Shown here one piece after another: positions 1 through 6,997 of a stretch of DNA of 7,439 nt. Numbering within the stretch: position 1 is the stretch's first letter; the number at the start of each line of letters is the position of its first letter. The position numbers and the translations under genes were made by a program. The notes beneath the pieces are model-generated. The model saw nothing but the letters and a program-made list of their open reading frames with translations. It searched no databases and was not told the DNA's origin. Source of the DNA: Acidimicrobiales bacterium (GTDB lineage: Bacteria > Actinomycetota > Acidimicrobiia > Acidimicrobiales > Poriferisodaliceae); the NCBI GenBank assembly GCA_020631315.1, contig JAHDHM010000170.1:1-7439 (forward strand), written 5' to 3'.

Positions 1-728
1 GTCGGCACCTCGAGGCCAGCGAGCGCCTCGGTGCGGTCGCCCGAGGCCAGGATGGCGACCAGCTGAAACGCTGCCCCCTCGGGATGGAACATCCGGTCGT
101 GGGCCTCGGTCAGATGCGCGCGGTGCGCATCCTCGTCGAACAGCGAACCGCCGAACACCCGACCAGCTACAACGCCCTGCTCGATGATCGCCTCGCGACC
201 GTCAGCGGGCGGGGCCAGCAGCGCCATCATCGCCTCCGGCGTCGCCTGGCCGACCATCGGGTCGCCGGTCGTCGACATGATCGACGTCAGCGTCGCCACA
301 CGCTCTGGATGCTCGATGGCCATCGTCTGGACGATCATCCCGCCCATGGAGGCCCCGACCACGTGCGCCGAGTCGACACCGATCGCGTCGAGCACTGCGA
401 CGGCGTCGGCCGCCATCTCCGACAGCGTGTAGGGCGGGGCCGGCAGGGCGGCGCGCGCGTTGCTCGACGGGTCGGCCTGTTCGGCCAGCCCCGCGGTGAC
501 CCACGCCGCCGAATCGGGGAGAGGACCGTCCGTCTTCGTCGACAGACCGCAGTCGCGGTTGTCGTGACGGACGACGTGGAAGCCGCGGTCGGCGATCGCC
601 TCGCAGAAGCCGTCACGCCAGGCGATCATCTGGGCGGTGAAGCCCATGACCAGCTGAACGGTCGGGTTGCTCGGGTCCCCGAAGGTCTCGTACTCGAGGG
701 CAACGGATCCGTTGTGTGCAGTCGGCAT
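1..728 (-). CDS. alpha/beta-fold hydrolase, 3' end outside window
   Basis: Reading the minus strand from ATG at 728 gives 242 codons (MPTAHNGSVALEYETFGDPS...) with no stop before the window edge, so the C-terminus is missing. The protein has the start of an alpha/beta hydrolase fold: a short beta-strand N-terminus, the HDNRDCGLS segment (residues 55-63) common in RdmC/aclacinomycin methylesterase-like hydrolases, and a nucleophile elbow GASMGG at 125-130 with Ser127 as predicted nucleophile. The catalytic acid and histidine would lie beyond the edge and cannot be checked. It probably cleaves an ester or similar bond, substrate unknown, in the cytoplasm, since no signal peptide is seen. It is divergent from the acyl-CoA dehydrogenase operon with 78 bp between start codons. 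No SD precedes the ATG, so a leaderless mRNA is possible. The family is clear; the specific function is not. Confidence 0.87.
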   Translation of the reverse strand, partial: MPTAHNGSVALEYETFGDPSNPTVQLVMGFTAQMIAWRDGFCEAIADRGFHVVRHDNRDCGLSTKTDGPLPDSAAWVTAGLAEQADPSSNARAALPAPPYTLSEMAADAVAVLDAIGVDSAHVVGASMGGMIVQTMAIEHPERVATLTSIMSTTGDPMVGQATPEAMMALLAPPADGREAIIEQGVVAGRVFGGSLFDEDAHRAHLTEAHDRMFHPEGAAFQLVAILASGDRTEALAGLEVP

Positions 729-731
729 CGG

Positions 732-753
732 GTGAGTGTGACACACGACTCAC
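732..753. promoter_or_regulatory. nested inverted repeat in divergent intergenic region, candidate operator
   Basis: GTGAGT at 732-737 is mirrored by ACTCAC at 748-753. Inside it a second palindrome, GTGTG-A-CACAC, lies at 736-746. The element is four bases upstream of the hydrolase start and 53 bases upstream of the dehydrogenase start. Size and position suit a TetR-type repressor site controlling both divergent promoters, but no regulator gene is visible in the window. The minus-strand hexamer CACACT (735-740), six bases from the hydrolase ATG, could be a weak -10 lying within the repeat. Confidence 0.35.
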
Positions 754-791
754 GCCGCGACCCAGCCGTCTGCGTCGCGGGCTCGCCGGTC

Positions 792-800
792 TGGGATGAT
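792..800 (+). promoter_or_regulatory. weak candidate extended -10 for the dehydrogenase operon
   Basis: TGG followed by GATGAT lies six bases before ATG 807 and fits an extended -10 (TGN plus xAnnnT). No convincing SD precedes this ATG, so transcription may begin at or next to the start codon. The -35 region is not recognisable. This is a weak call. Confidence 0.22.
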
Positions 801-806
801 GGCGGA

Positions 807-2009
807 ATGGGGGAGATCACCACTGACGACGAGTTCGCCGCGCACGTCGACCGGTTCTTCGACGAGACCGTTCCGGCCGTCCTCGCGGCGGCGGAAGGCG
901 GCATGGCCCGGGCGAAGGCGTGGCGGGCCGCGCTCCACGAGGCCGGCCTGTCGGGGCTCGACTATCCGGTCGACGTCGGCGGTCAGGACGCGTCCGAGGC
1001 ACGCCGCCGCATCTACAAGGAACGCTCGGCCGGCCGCATCCCGTCCGAGGACGGCACGTTCGGCATCGGTATCGGCATGGCTCTGCCGGTCGTGCGGGAC
1101 CACGGCCACCCGGCACTGCGCCAGGCGGTGATCGAACGAGGCCTGCGCGGCGACGACATCTGGTGCCAGCTGTACAGCGAACCCGGCGCCGGTTCGGACC
1201 TCGCCTCGCTCGCCACCAAGGCCGAACGCGACGGCGACGAGTGGGTCGTGACCGGTCAGAAGGTGTGGACCTCCGGTGCCCAGAACGCCGACGTGGCCAT
1301 CCTGCTGGTCCGCACTGACCCGGAGGCTCCGAAGCACCGAGGCATCACGATGCTCGTGTTGCCGATGAACCAGGAGGGCGTGACCGTCCGGCCGCTGCGT
1401 CAGATGACCGGTGAAGCCGAGTTCAACGAGGTCTTCTTCGACGAGGCCCGCTGCCCGATCGACTGGGTCGTGGGCGACGTCAACGACGGCTGGCGGATGG
1501 CGGTCGCCCTGCTGGCCCACGAACGAGTGCAGACCGGTGTCGCCTCCACGACCGGTGCCTCGGGTTCACGCTCGAAGCGCGGACGAGTGCCCGTGCCCGT
1601 CGACGATCTGATCCGACTGGCCCGACAGCAGGGCCGTACCGACGACCCCTTGGTTCGCCAGGAGCTGGCAGCGCTCCACACCGGCGAGGAGATCATCCGC
1701 TTCCTGCGCGGACGTGGCACCCATCCGTCGATCGGCAAGCTGTGGCGCACGCGGCAGGGGCGGCGGGCTGCGGCCCTCGGTGCGCAGTTGAGCTTTCCCG
1801 GGGGCGTCGCCTGGGAGACGGGCGACGTCGACCCTGACTGGTTCGCTCACCAGGTCATGAACTGCCGGGGGATGAGCCTCGGTGGTGGCACCGACGAGAT
1901 CCAGCGGAACACGTTGGGTGAGCGTGCCCTGGGCCTGCCACGTGAACCGTCCGTGGATCGTGATGTGCCGTTCAGAGAGCTGCGGGTCGGCACGCAGCGC
2001 TCGTCGTGA
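807..2009 (+). CDS. acyl-CoA dehydrogenase, FadE type with Gly at the YEGT position
   Basis: A 400-residue FAD enzyme that oxidises an acyl-CoA to the trans-2-enoyl-CoA. The frame is open back to 84, but that part is antisense to the hydrolase gene and Arg/His-rich. The protein-like sequence begins MGEITTDDEF at 807. Visible motifs are the acyl-CoA dehydrogenase signature YSEPGAGSD (123-131), the flavin-contact segment VWTSGAQ (154-160), and the C-terminal GGGTDEIQRNTLGERALGLPRE (359-380). Where MCAD has the catalytic Glu of YEGT, this protein has Gly360. A Glu in the helix G region (AHER, Glu239) could serve instead, as in isovaleryl- and long-chain acyl-CoA dehydrogenases. The usual RxxFG flavin motif is absent, as in many actinobacterial FadE proteins. 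The stop overlaps the next dehydrogenase start by one base, so the two are coupled and may form a heteromer. Substrate unknown. Confidence 0.93.
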   Translation: MGEITTDDEFAAHVDRFFDETVPAVLAAAEGGMARAKAWRAALHEAGLSGLDYPVDVGGQDASEARRRIYKERSAGRIPSEDGTFGIGIGMALPVVRDHGHPALRQAVIERGLRGDDIWCQLYSEPGAGSDLASLATKAERDGDEWVVTGQKVWTSGAQNADVAILLVRTDPEAPKHRGITMLVLPMNQEGVTVRPLRQMTGEAEFNEVFFDEARCPIDWVVGDVNDGWRMAVALLAHERVQTGVASTTGASGSRSKRGRVPVPVDDLIRLARQQGRTDDPLVRQELAALHTGEEIIRFLRGRGTHPSIGKLWRTRQGRRAAALGAQLSFPGGVAWETGDVDPDWFAHQVMNCRGMSLGGGTDEIQRNTLGERALGLPREPSVDRDVPFRELRVGTQRSS

Positions 2010-3217
2010 TGTTCGACAACACCGCTCGCTCGGCCGAGGTGCTGGAACGGCTCGATCGCTTCATCGTCGACCGCATCGAACCGGCCGAACACGCCATCGC
2101 CGCCGAACGCGCTGCCAACTCGGGCCAGCAACCGCCGACGATCGAACTGCTGAAGGACGAGGCACGTGACCTCGGCCTCTGGAACCTGAACGTCCGGAAC
2201 CCGGACTGGGGACCGGGCCTGACCTCCCTCGAGTACGCCCCGATCGCCGAGCGGCTCGGCACGTCACGGACAGCTCAGGAGGCGACGAACACCGACGCGC
2301 CGAGCTCGATCAACGGCGACGCGCTCATCGCGTACGGCTCCGAACACCAGTGGGATCGATGGCTGCGACCCCAGCTGGCCGGCGAGATCCGGTCCGCGTT
2401 CGCGATGACCGAGCCTGATGTCGCCTCGTCCGACGCCAGCAACATCGCCTGCACCGCCACCCCCGACGGTGACGGCTGGCGGCTCACCGGCCGCAAGTGG
2501 TGGATCTCGGGCGTGCTGCACCCGAACTGCGCCTACCTGATGGTGATGGCGAACACCGATGTCGAGGCGTCACGGCACCTCCGCCACTCGGTGTTCCTCG
2601 TTCCCAGAGAGGCCGACGGGCTGCGGGTCGTTCGGAACCTGCCGAAGTTCGGCTATCTCGACGACGACGGCCACTGCGAACTCGAGCTCGACGGGGTCCG
2701 GGTCGACGAGCACGGCCTCCTCGGCCAGGTCGGTGGTGGCTTCGCGATCGGCCAGGCACGGCTCGGACCCGCACGTGTGCAGCACTGCATGCGCACGCTC
2801 GGCATCGCCGAAGCTGCGCTGGCGCTCATGTGCCAGCGGGCCCAGCAGCGCACCACGTTCGGTGCGCCGGTCTCGTCACGGGCGAACGTGGGGGACTGGA
2901 TCGCCGAGTCCCGGATCGCCATCGAAGGTGCGCGCCTGATGGTGTTGCGGACCGCCCACGTGATGGACACGCAGGGCGACAAGGCCGCAGCACCCGAGAT
3001 GTCGGCGATCAAGGTCGCCGTGCTGCGGGCCGCGGCCGACGTGGTCGATCGAGCGATTCAGGTGCACGGCGCCGCGGGGGTCAGTGACGACACCCCGCTG
3101 GCGCGCTGGTACGCCCAGCTACGTGCCCTGCGGATCGCGGACGGACCCGACGAGGTCCACCTCATGGCCATCGCCCGCCGCGAACTCCGGCAGCATCAAT
3201 TCACCGCGCGGTCGTAG
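2009..3217 (+). CDS. acyl-CoA dehydrogenase, ACAD10/11-like
   Basis: A 402-residue acyl-CoA dehydrogenase of a different subfamily from its upstream neighbour. Motifs are MTEPDVASSDASNI (133-146), WWISG (164-168), RLGPARVQHCMR (251-262), the flavin-binding RTTFG (281-285), QVHGAAGVSDDTPLARWY (351-368) and RIADGPDEVHL (375-385). In this last motif Asp378 sits where MCAD has its catalytic Glu. An ADGPDEVH motif is characteristic of the ACAD10/11 group, so the Asp is a family trait and not damage. The ATG at 2009 shares its A with the TGA of the upstream gene (TGATG), pointing to translational coupling. A GTG at 2006 would add one residue and is the alternative start. The 3' end overlaps the convergent acyl-CoA synthetase by 22 bp. 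It probably handles long or branched acyl-CoAs; the substrate is not determinable here. Confidence 0.93.
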   Translation: MFDNTARSAEVLERLDRFIVDRIEPAEHAIAAERAANSGQQPPTIELLKDEARDLGLWNLNVRNPDWGPGLTSLEYAPIAERLGTSRTAQEATNTDAPSSINGDALIAYGSEHQWDRWLRPQLAGEIRSAFAMTEPDVASSDASNIACTATPDGDGWRLTGRKWWISGVLHPNCAYLMVMANTDVEASRHLRHSVFLVPREADGLRVVRNLPKFGYLDDDGHCELELDGVRVDEHGLLGQVGGGFAIGQARLGPARVQHCMRTLGIAEAALALMCQRAQQRTTFGAPVSSRANVGDWIAESRIAIEGARLMVLRTAHVMDTQGDKAAAPEMSAIKVAVLRAAADVVDRAIQVHGAAGVSDDTPLARWYAQLRALRIADGPDEVHLMAIARRELRQHQFTARS

Positions 3218-4779
3218 CCTTCCCAGTAGGGCTTGCGGAGCTCGACCTTGAGGATCTTGCCCGACGGGTTGCGGGGGATCACGTCGATGCGGTCGACCGA
3301 GGTCGGGCACTTGAACTTGGCGAGCAGCTCGACACAGTGTGCGATGACGCTCTCCTCGGATGGGTCAGTGCCCTCGGCCGGGACGATGATCGCCTTGACC
3401 GTCTCGCCCCACTTCTCCGACGGCACACCGATGACGGCGCAGTCGGCGACCTCGGGGTGGCTCATCAGCGCGTTCTCGACCTCGGCGGGATACACGTTCT
3501 CGCCGCCGGACACGATCATGTCCTTGACCCGGTCACGGATGAACAGGAAGCCCTCGTCGTCGAGGTAGCCGGCGTCGCCGGTGGCGAACCAGCCGAAGCC
3601 CTCCTCGTCACGACCCTCGGGGAAGACCTTGTCGGTGGCTTCCTGGTTGCGCCAGTAGCCCTTCAGGTTCTGGACGGTGCGGCACCAGATCTCGCCGATC
3701 TCACCGTTGGGGAGCGTGTTGCCCTCGTCGTCGACGATGCGCAGCTCGACGCCCGGCACGGCGGTACCGGCCGAACGCAGCAGGTGGGCACGCTCGCCAC
3801 CCGGGTCGTGGTCCTCGGGCAGCAGGATGGTGATGGCGCCGGTGGTCTCGGTGAGGCCGTACACCTGGCAGTGCGGTGCCTTGGTGAGCGCCATCGATGC
3901 CACCAGGACCTCTTCGGTGATCGGCGAGGCCCCGTACAGGATGGTCTTGAGCGACGAATAGTCGGCGTCGCTGGCACCGGGCATGAGCGGCAGGAACTGC
4001 AGCAGCGCCGGGACCATGAACGAGTGGGTGATCTGATGGGCACCGATGTCGTTGATGATCGCCATCGGGTCGACATCGCGGTGTAGGACGTTGCGGCAGC
4101 CGTGGTAGAGCCCGACGATGGCCACGCCGGAGCCGCCGATGTGGAACAGCGGCAGGACGTGGAGGAGGATGCCGTCCACGTCGAGGTTCATGATCTCCGA
4201 CAGCGGGTCGACGATCGAGAACAGGTTCTTGTTGGACAGCTCGGCGCCCTTCGGCAGGCCGGTCGTGCCCGACGTGTAGAGCTGGAGGGCGGTGTCGTCG
4301 GGGCCACTCGGGAGCAGCTCCTCGTCGGTCCCGTGGCCGGCGATGAAGTCGGTGTAGCTGACGGTCTCGACCGGGCTGTCGCCGGCGTCACCGACACAGA
4401 CGATGATCGGGTTGAGGCTGAGCTCCATCTTCGACACGTGGTCGAGGAACTCCGGCTCGACGAGGACGACCTTGGCCTCGGCGTTGGTGAGGATGTAGTC
4501 CATCTCCGGCGGGGCGAGACGCCAGTTGACGGCCACGTTCACGGCGTTGCGCTTGGCGGCACCGCAGGTGAGGGTGAAGTACTCGATGATGTTCTTCCCG
4601 ACGAAGCCGACGCGGTCCTCGGAACCGACGCCTGCTGCGGCGAGCGCGTTGGCGACCTGGCACGACTCGGCGTGCAGCTCGGAGTAGGTCAGCGTGCGCT
4701 CGCCGACGAGCGCTTCCTTGTCACCGCGCGCCGCAGCGTGGTGCGCGGTGAGTTCCCCCATGGTCCTGATCTTCGACAT
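3196..4779 (-). CDS. acyl-CoA synthetase (AMP-forming), FadD-like
   Basis: A 527-residue adenylate-forming ligase that activates a carboxylic acid with ATP to the acyl-adenylate and then to acyl-CoA. All core motifs are intact: the P-loop YTSGTTGLPKG (168-178), A5 YGLTET (307-312), TGD with Asp402 (400-402), the hinge region DRVKDMIVSGGENVYPAEVE (416-435), and C-terminal PRNPSGKILK (502-511) with adenylation lysine Lys508. Length is normal for a FadD-type enzyme. The frame allows ATG at 4809, but ATG 4779 (MSKIRTMGEL) is preferred: the extra ten residues are not family-like, and a -10 box lies seven bases before it, implying a leaderless mRNA. It converges on the dehydrogenase pair and likely feeds the same or a related catabolic route. 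The acid it uses cannot be read from sequence; medium or long fatty acids, aromatic acids or steroid fragments are all possible. Confidence 0.93.
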   Translation of the reverse strand: MSKIRTMGELTAHHAAARGDKEALVGERTLTYSELHAESCQVANALAAAGVGSEDRVGFVGKNIIEYFTLTCGAAKRNAVNVAVNWRLAPPEMDYILTNAEAKVVLVEPEFLDHVSKMELSLNPIIVCVGDAGDSPVETVSYTDFIAGHGTDEELLPSGPDDTALQLYTSGTTGLPKGAELSNKNLFSIVDPLSEIMNLDVDGILLHVLPLFHIGGSGVAIVGLYHGCRNVLHRDVDPMAIINDIGAHQITHSFMVPALLQFLPLMPGASDADYSSLKTILYGASPITEEVLVASMALTKAPHCQVYGLTETTGAITILLPEDHDPGGERAHLLRSAGTAVPGVELRIVDDEGNTLPNGEIGEIWCRTVQNLKGYWRNQEATDKVFPEGRDEEGFGWFATGDAGYLDDEGFLFIRDRVKDMIVSGGENVYPAEVENALMSHPEVADCAVIGVPSEKWGETVKAIIVPAEGTDPSEESVIAHCVELLAKFKCPTSVDRIDVIPRNPSGKILKVELRKPYWEGYDRAVN

Positions 4780-4786
4780 GTGACGA

Positions 4787-4792
4787 ACGCTA
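4787..4792 (-). promoter_or_regulatory. -10 box of a leaderless promoter for the acyl-CoA synthetase
   Basis: On the minus strand TAGCGT matches the actinobacterial -10 consensus TANNNT and ends seven bases before ATG 4779. This places the predicted transcription start on the A of the ATG. No SD is found in front of this ATG, consistent with a leaderless transcript. No good -35 hexamer is seen. The site decides the start codon, because ATG 4809 lies upstream of it and would not be transcribed. Confidence 0.5.
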
Positions 4793-4824
4793 CACCGGCG
4801 GTGCGACACGGGCCCCGTCAGACA

Positions 4825-4896
4825 CTGGGCACGTCGAGCGCCCAGCGCCGCGTCGTCAGGTCAGCCGCTTCGTGTGGTCCGCCGCGTCGACGCGGC
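4825..4896 (-). repeat. intergenic stem-loop and 16-bp perfect palindrome
   Basis: The 120 bp between the swivel-protein stop and the synthetase start contain two symmetric elements. Positions 4881-4896 form a perfect 16-bp palindrome (GCCGCGTC/GACGCGGC), four bases past the swivel-protein stop. Positions 4825-4830 (CTGGGC) and 4840-4845 (GCCCAG) form a 6-bp stem with a 9-base loop. Neither is followed by a T-run on the minus strand, so they are not canonical intrinsic terminators. They may act as mRNA 3'-end stabilisers, weak terminators or protein sites. Given the GC content, the shorter one could be chance. Confidence 0.4.
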
Positions 4897-4899
4897 CGC

Positions 4900-6627
4900 T
4901 CACAGCACCGTGACGGTGCCGGCCGTGCCGTCGACACGCACCCGCATGCCGGTCTCGAGCCGATCGGTCGCACCCTCGACGGCGACGACGCACGGAATCC
5001 CGAGCTCCCTCGACACGATCACCGCATGGCTCATCAGCGCGCCGACGTTCACCACCACGGCAGCAGCCGGGAGGAACAGCGGCGTCCAGGACGGATCGGT
5101 CAACGGCGCGACGAGCACTTCGCCGGGTTCCAGGTCGAGCGCCTCGGCGGGGTCCATCACGACCCGGACCGAGCCCTCGGCCACACCGGAGCATCCGGCG
5201 CTGCCGGTCAGCACCTCGCCCGTGGCCGCAGCTCCAGCGGAGGCGGTTGCCGCGGTCTCGGCCTCCAACTCCTCGAGCGACGGCACCTCGTGCTGCCCGT
5301 TGATGAAGAACCGGGGTGTGACCGCCGAGTAGCGGGCGTGAAGGGCTGCTCGTTCGGCCAACACGTCGGTCAGCGATGCCGGGTCTTCGAGGTACTTCGG
5401 GAGCTCGGTGTAGGGCGACAGCAGCGCGACCTTCACCGGATCGGGCTCACCGCCACGCTCGGCGGCTCGACGGACCAGCTCGCGGTACACCTGCTTCACG
5501 GGCAGGATCACTCGCACAGCCCGGTCGCGCGTCGCCTCTCGGGCCTGCGACCAGTACGGAGCCGCGAGGATCGCCTTGTCGAAGTTCTGCTTGTCGAGCA
5601 GCTTCAGGTGCGGCCGGACCTTCTCGATGGCCGCGGCGCGCTTGGCGTCGTCGTCCCCGAGGCGGGTGCTGGGGGACAGGTCCTCGTCGGCCAGACGCAT
5701 CCGGTCGATGGCGACCAGGGCGAGGTCGGGGGTGTTGTCCCACGTACGGGACGACACCTCCCAGTCGTTCGGGCCGCGATGCCCGTGGGTGTCGATGAAG
5801 CGATCGAACAGGCCACGGAACGTGTCGACGTCCTCGCCCTGCAGCTCGTCGAGACGCCCGAGCAGTCCGTCGACGCCACCGTCGAACAAGCCGACGAGTT
5901 GTTCCGAGGTGCGCACCTGGCGTGCGATCTCGTACAGGTCGCGTGAGTACTCCGCGGACTTCACGTCACCAGCAGCACCGATCAGGTGGGTGACGAGGCC
6001 CGGCTCGCCGGCCGCGGCCGAAGCATCGGCCAACACGCCGGAAACGATCGCGGCGACCGCAGTGGTGGTCATGTGGTTGGCGAAGACGAACTCGAACACG
6101 TCGGGGAACGCGTACATGTAGTCGAGCAGTTCTTGGTCCGGTGCGTCGAGCGACGGACGCTGCTGCTCGAAGTCCTGCGTGCGCTTGAAGCTGTCGATCA
6201 CGACGTCGGGGAGTTCGCGGGTCCCGAGCGCGGTCAGGACCGTCTTCAGGATCCGCAGCGACGAGCGGATGCTCTTGTCGCCCTTGCGAGGCACATAGGG
6301 AGGCGGGTTGCCCTCGCCGAAGAACGAGACGTCGATGGCCTCGGCCGACGAACCCGGCGCACGGACGCCCATCATCCGCAGATACGACAGGTTCAGATAC
6401 GTGTAGCCGCCGTAGAGCCCGATGATGACCGGATCGTCGCTGCTGAAGTCGCCTGGGCTCATGATGCCGAGGTCCGAGTACGAGCGGCGCCAGCCTCGTT
6501 CGCCGGGAACGACGCCGAGTTCGTAGCCGAGCTTCGTCACGACCTCGGGGAACACCTCGCCGACGTTGCCTCTGGTGTTGATCGGCCAGCGCTCGTCGAT
6601 CGTTCCCTCGATCAGCCACTGCGTCAT
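4900..6627 (-). CDS. PEP-utilizing (phosphohistidine swivel) protein without ATP-grasp domain
   Basis: A 575-residue protein with two recognisable parts. Residues 1-460 resemble the helical substrate-binding region of rifampin phosphotransferase-like enzymes, with NTRGNVGEVFPEVVTKL (17-33) and HGHRGPNDWEVSSRTW (281-296). Residues 470-575 are a PEP-utilizing mobile domain, with PGEVLVAPLTDPSWTPLF (501-518) and GALMSHAVIVSRELGIP (529-545); His534 is the predicted phosphohistidine. In rifampin phosphotransferase and PEP synthase an N-terminal ATP-grasp domain of about 300 residues phosphorylates this His; none is present here and none is encoded nearby. The frame is open to 6906, but ATG 6627 is chosen because AGGGGG lies six bases before it and the upstream 93 residues are low-complexity and Arg/Pro-rich. 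It may work with a separate ATP-grasp subunit, as phenylphosphate synthase does, or be non-catalytic. Its relation to the acyl-CoA genes is unclear. Confidence 0.87.
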   Translation of the reverse strand: MTQWLIEGTIDERWPINTRGNVGEVFPEVVTKLGYELGVVPGERGWRRSYSDLGIMSPGDFSSDDPVIIGLYGGYTYLNLSYLRMMGVRAPGSSAEAIDVSFFGEGNPPPYVPRKGDKSIRSSLRILKTVLTALGTRELPDVVIDSFKRTQDFEQQRPSLDAPDQELLDYMYAFPDVFEFVFANHMTTTAVAAIVSGVLADASAAAGEPGLVTHLIGAAGDVKSAEYSRDLYEIARQVRTSEQLVGLFDGGVDGLLGRLDELQGEDVDTFRGLFDRFIDTHGHRGPNDWEVSSRTWDNTPDLALVAIDRMRLADEDLSPSTRLGDDDAKRAAAIEKVRPHLKLLDKQNFDKAILAAPYWSQAREATRDRAVRVILPVKQVYRELVRRAAERGGEPDPVKVALLSPYTELPKYLEDPASLTDVLAERAALHARYSAVTPRFFINGQHEVPSLEELEAETAATASAGAAATGEVLTGSAGCSGVAEGSVRVVMDPAEALDLEPGEVLVAPLTDPSWTPLFLPAAAVVVNVGALMSHAVIVSRELGIPCVVAVEGATDRLETGMRVRVDGTAGTVTVL

Positions 6628-6633
6628 CGTCCG

Positions 6634-6639
6634 CCCCCT
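6634..6639 (-). promoter_or_regulatory. ribosome binding site of the swivel-protein gene
   Basis: The minus strand reads AGGGGG six bases upstream of ATG 6627. It is a moderate G-rich SD and is the main reason to prefer 6627 over ATG 6906 at the far end of the open frame. Confidence 0.5.
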
Positions 6640-6671
6640 GCGTCGTGAGTCCCCGTTCCGGGCCGCGGCGA

Positions 6672-6706
6672 GGCGTCCGGACGCCGGGCTGTCCTGACAG
6701 GCCCGG
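6672..6706. repeat. abutting palindromes upstream of the swivel-protein gene
   Basis: Positions 6672-6685 are a perfect 14-bp palindrome (GGCGTCC/GGACGCC). It abuts and slightly overlaps a second inverted repeat at 6684-6706: CCGGG-CTGTC, a 2-base centre, then GACAG-(extra G)-CCCGG, ten paired positions with one bulge. Both lie 45-79 bases before the swivel-protein start, where a repressor site or structured 5' leader would be expected. The two share bases 6684-6685, so in RNA only one can form completely. No T-run follows either, so they are not obvious terminators. Confidence 0.4.
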
Positions 6707-6804
6707 ATGCGGGGCCAAGGTAGCCGAGACGCCCATCCGAGACCGGTTCGAGGACGGGAAGGCGCGTCCGGCGGCTCGCCCGTCACACGCAGATCAGGGC
6801 GCTC

Positions 6805-6833
6805 TTGTGGCCACACATAGCGCGCGTTATGGT
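6805..6833 (+). promoter_or_regulatory. sigma-A type promoter of the structured RNA unit
   Basis: TTGTGG at 6805-6810 and TATGGT at 6828-6833 are separated by exactly 17 bases and match TTGNNN-17-TANNNT. The expected transcription start is about 6840. This is the best-formed promoter in the window and fires into the otherwise gene-less stretch. Confidence 0.5.
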
Positions 6834-6997
6834 TCGCACACCCTCGGCCAGGGGTCCCTCGGACCCTGACGCAGAGGGTGAACATCCCGGCCGGAGACGG
6901 CCCCACCTGTGTGGACCCATCTCCGCCCGCAGCGCGGGCACAGCGCAGAAGCGTGCGAGCTCATCGCACATGACCGGGGGAAGGAGGTGCGACCACC

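Noticed and set aside
84..806. Upstream extension of the first dehydrogenase frame to a 641-residue protein.
   Set aside because: This part is antisense to a clear alpha/beta hydrolase with an intact nucleophile elbow, is rich in Arg/His/Asp shadow sequence, and the family-like sequence starts at 807.
4102..5946. 614-codon plus-strand ORF.
   Set aside because: It is antisense to the synthetase and swivel-protein genes, both of which carry intact family motifs; long antisense frames are common at this GC content.
6871..6900. Resemblance to the start of an FMN riboswitch (a GCAG...GGGTGAA...TCCC..CCGG pattern).
   Set aside because: The following conserved FMN core and its 3' closing part are absent, and the GGGTG bases pair instead with CACCCTC upstream. 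The likeness is probably chance.
6628..6906. N-terminal extension of the swivel protein by 93 residues.
   Set aside because: The extension is low-complexity and has no domain likeness. It would cross the palindromes and the opposite-strand promoter, and an SD precedes ATG 6627.
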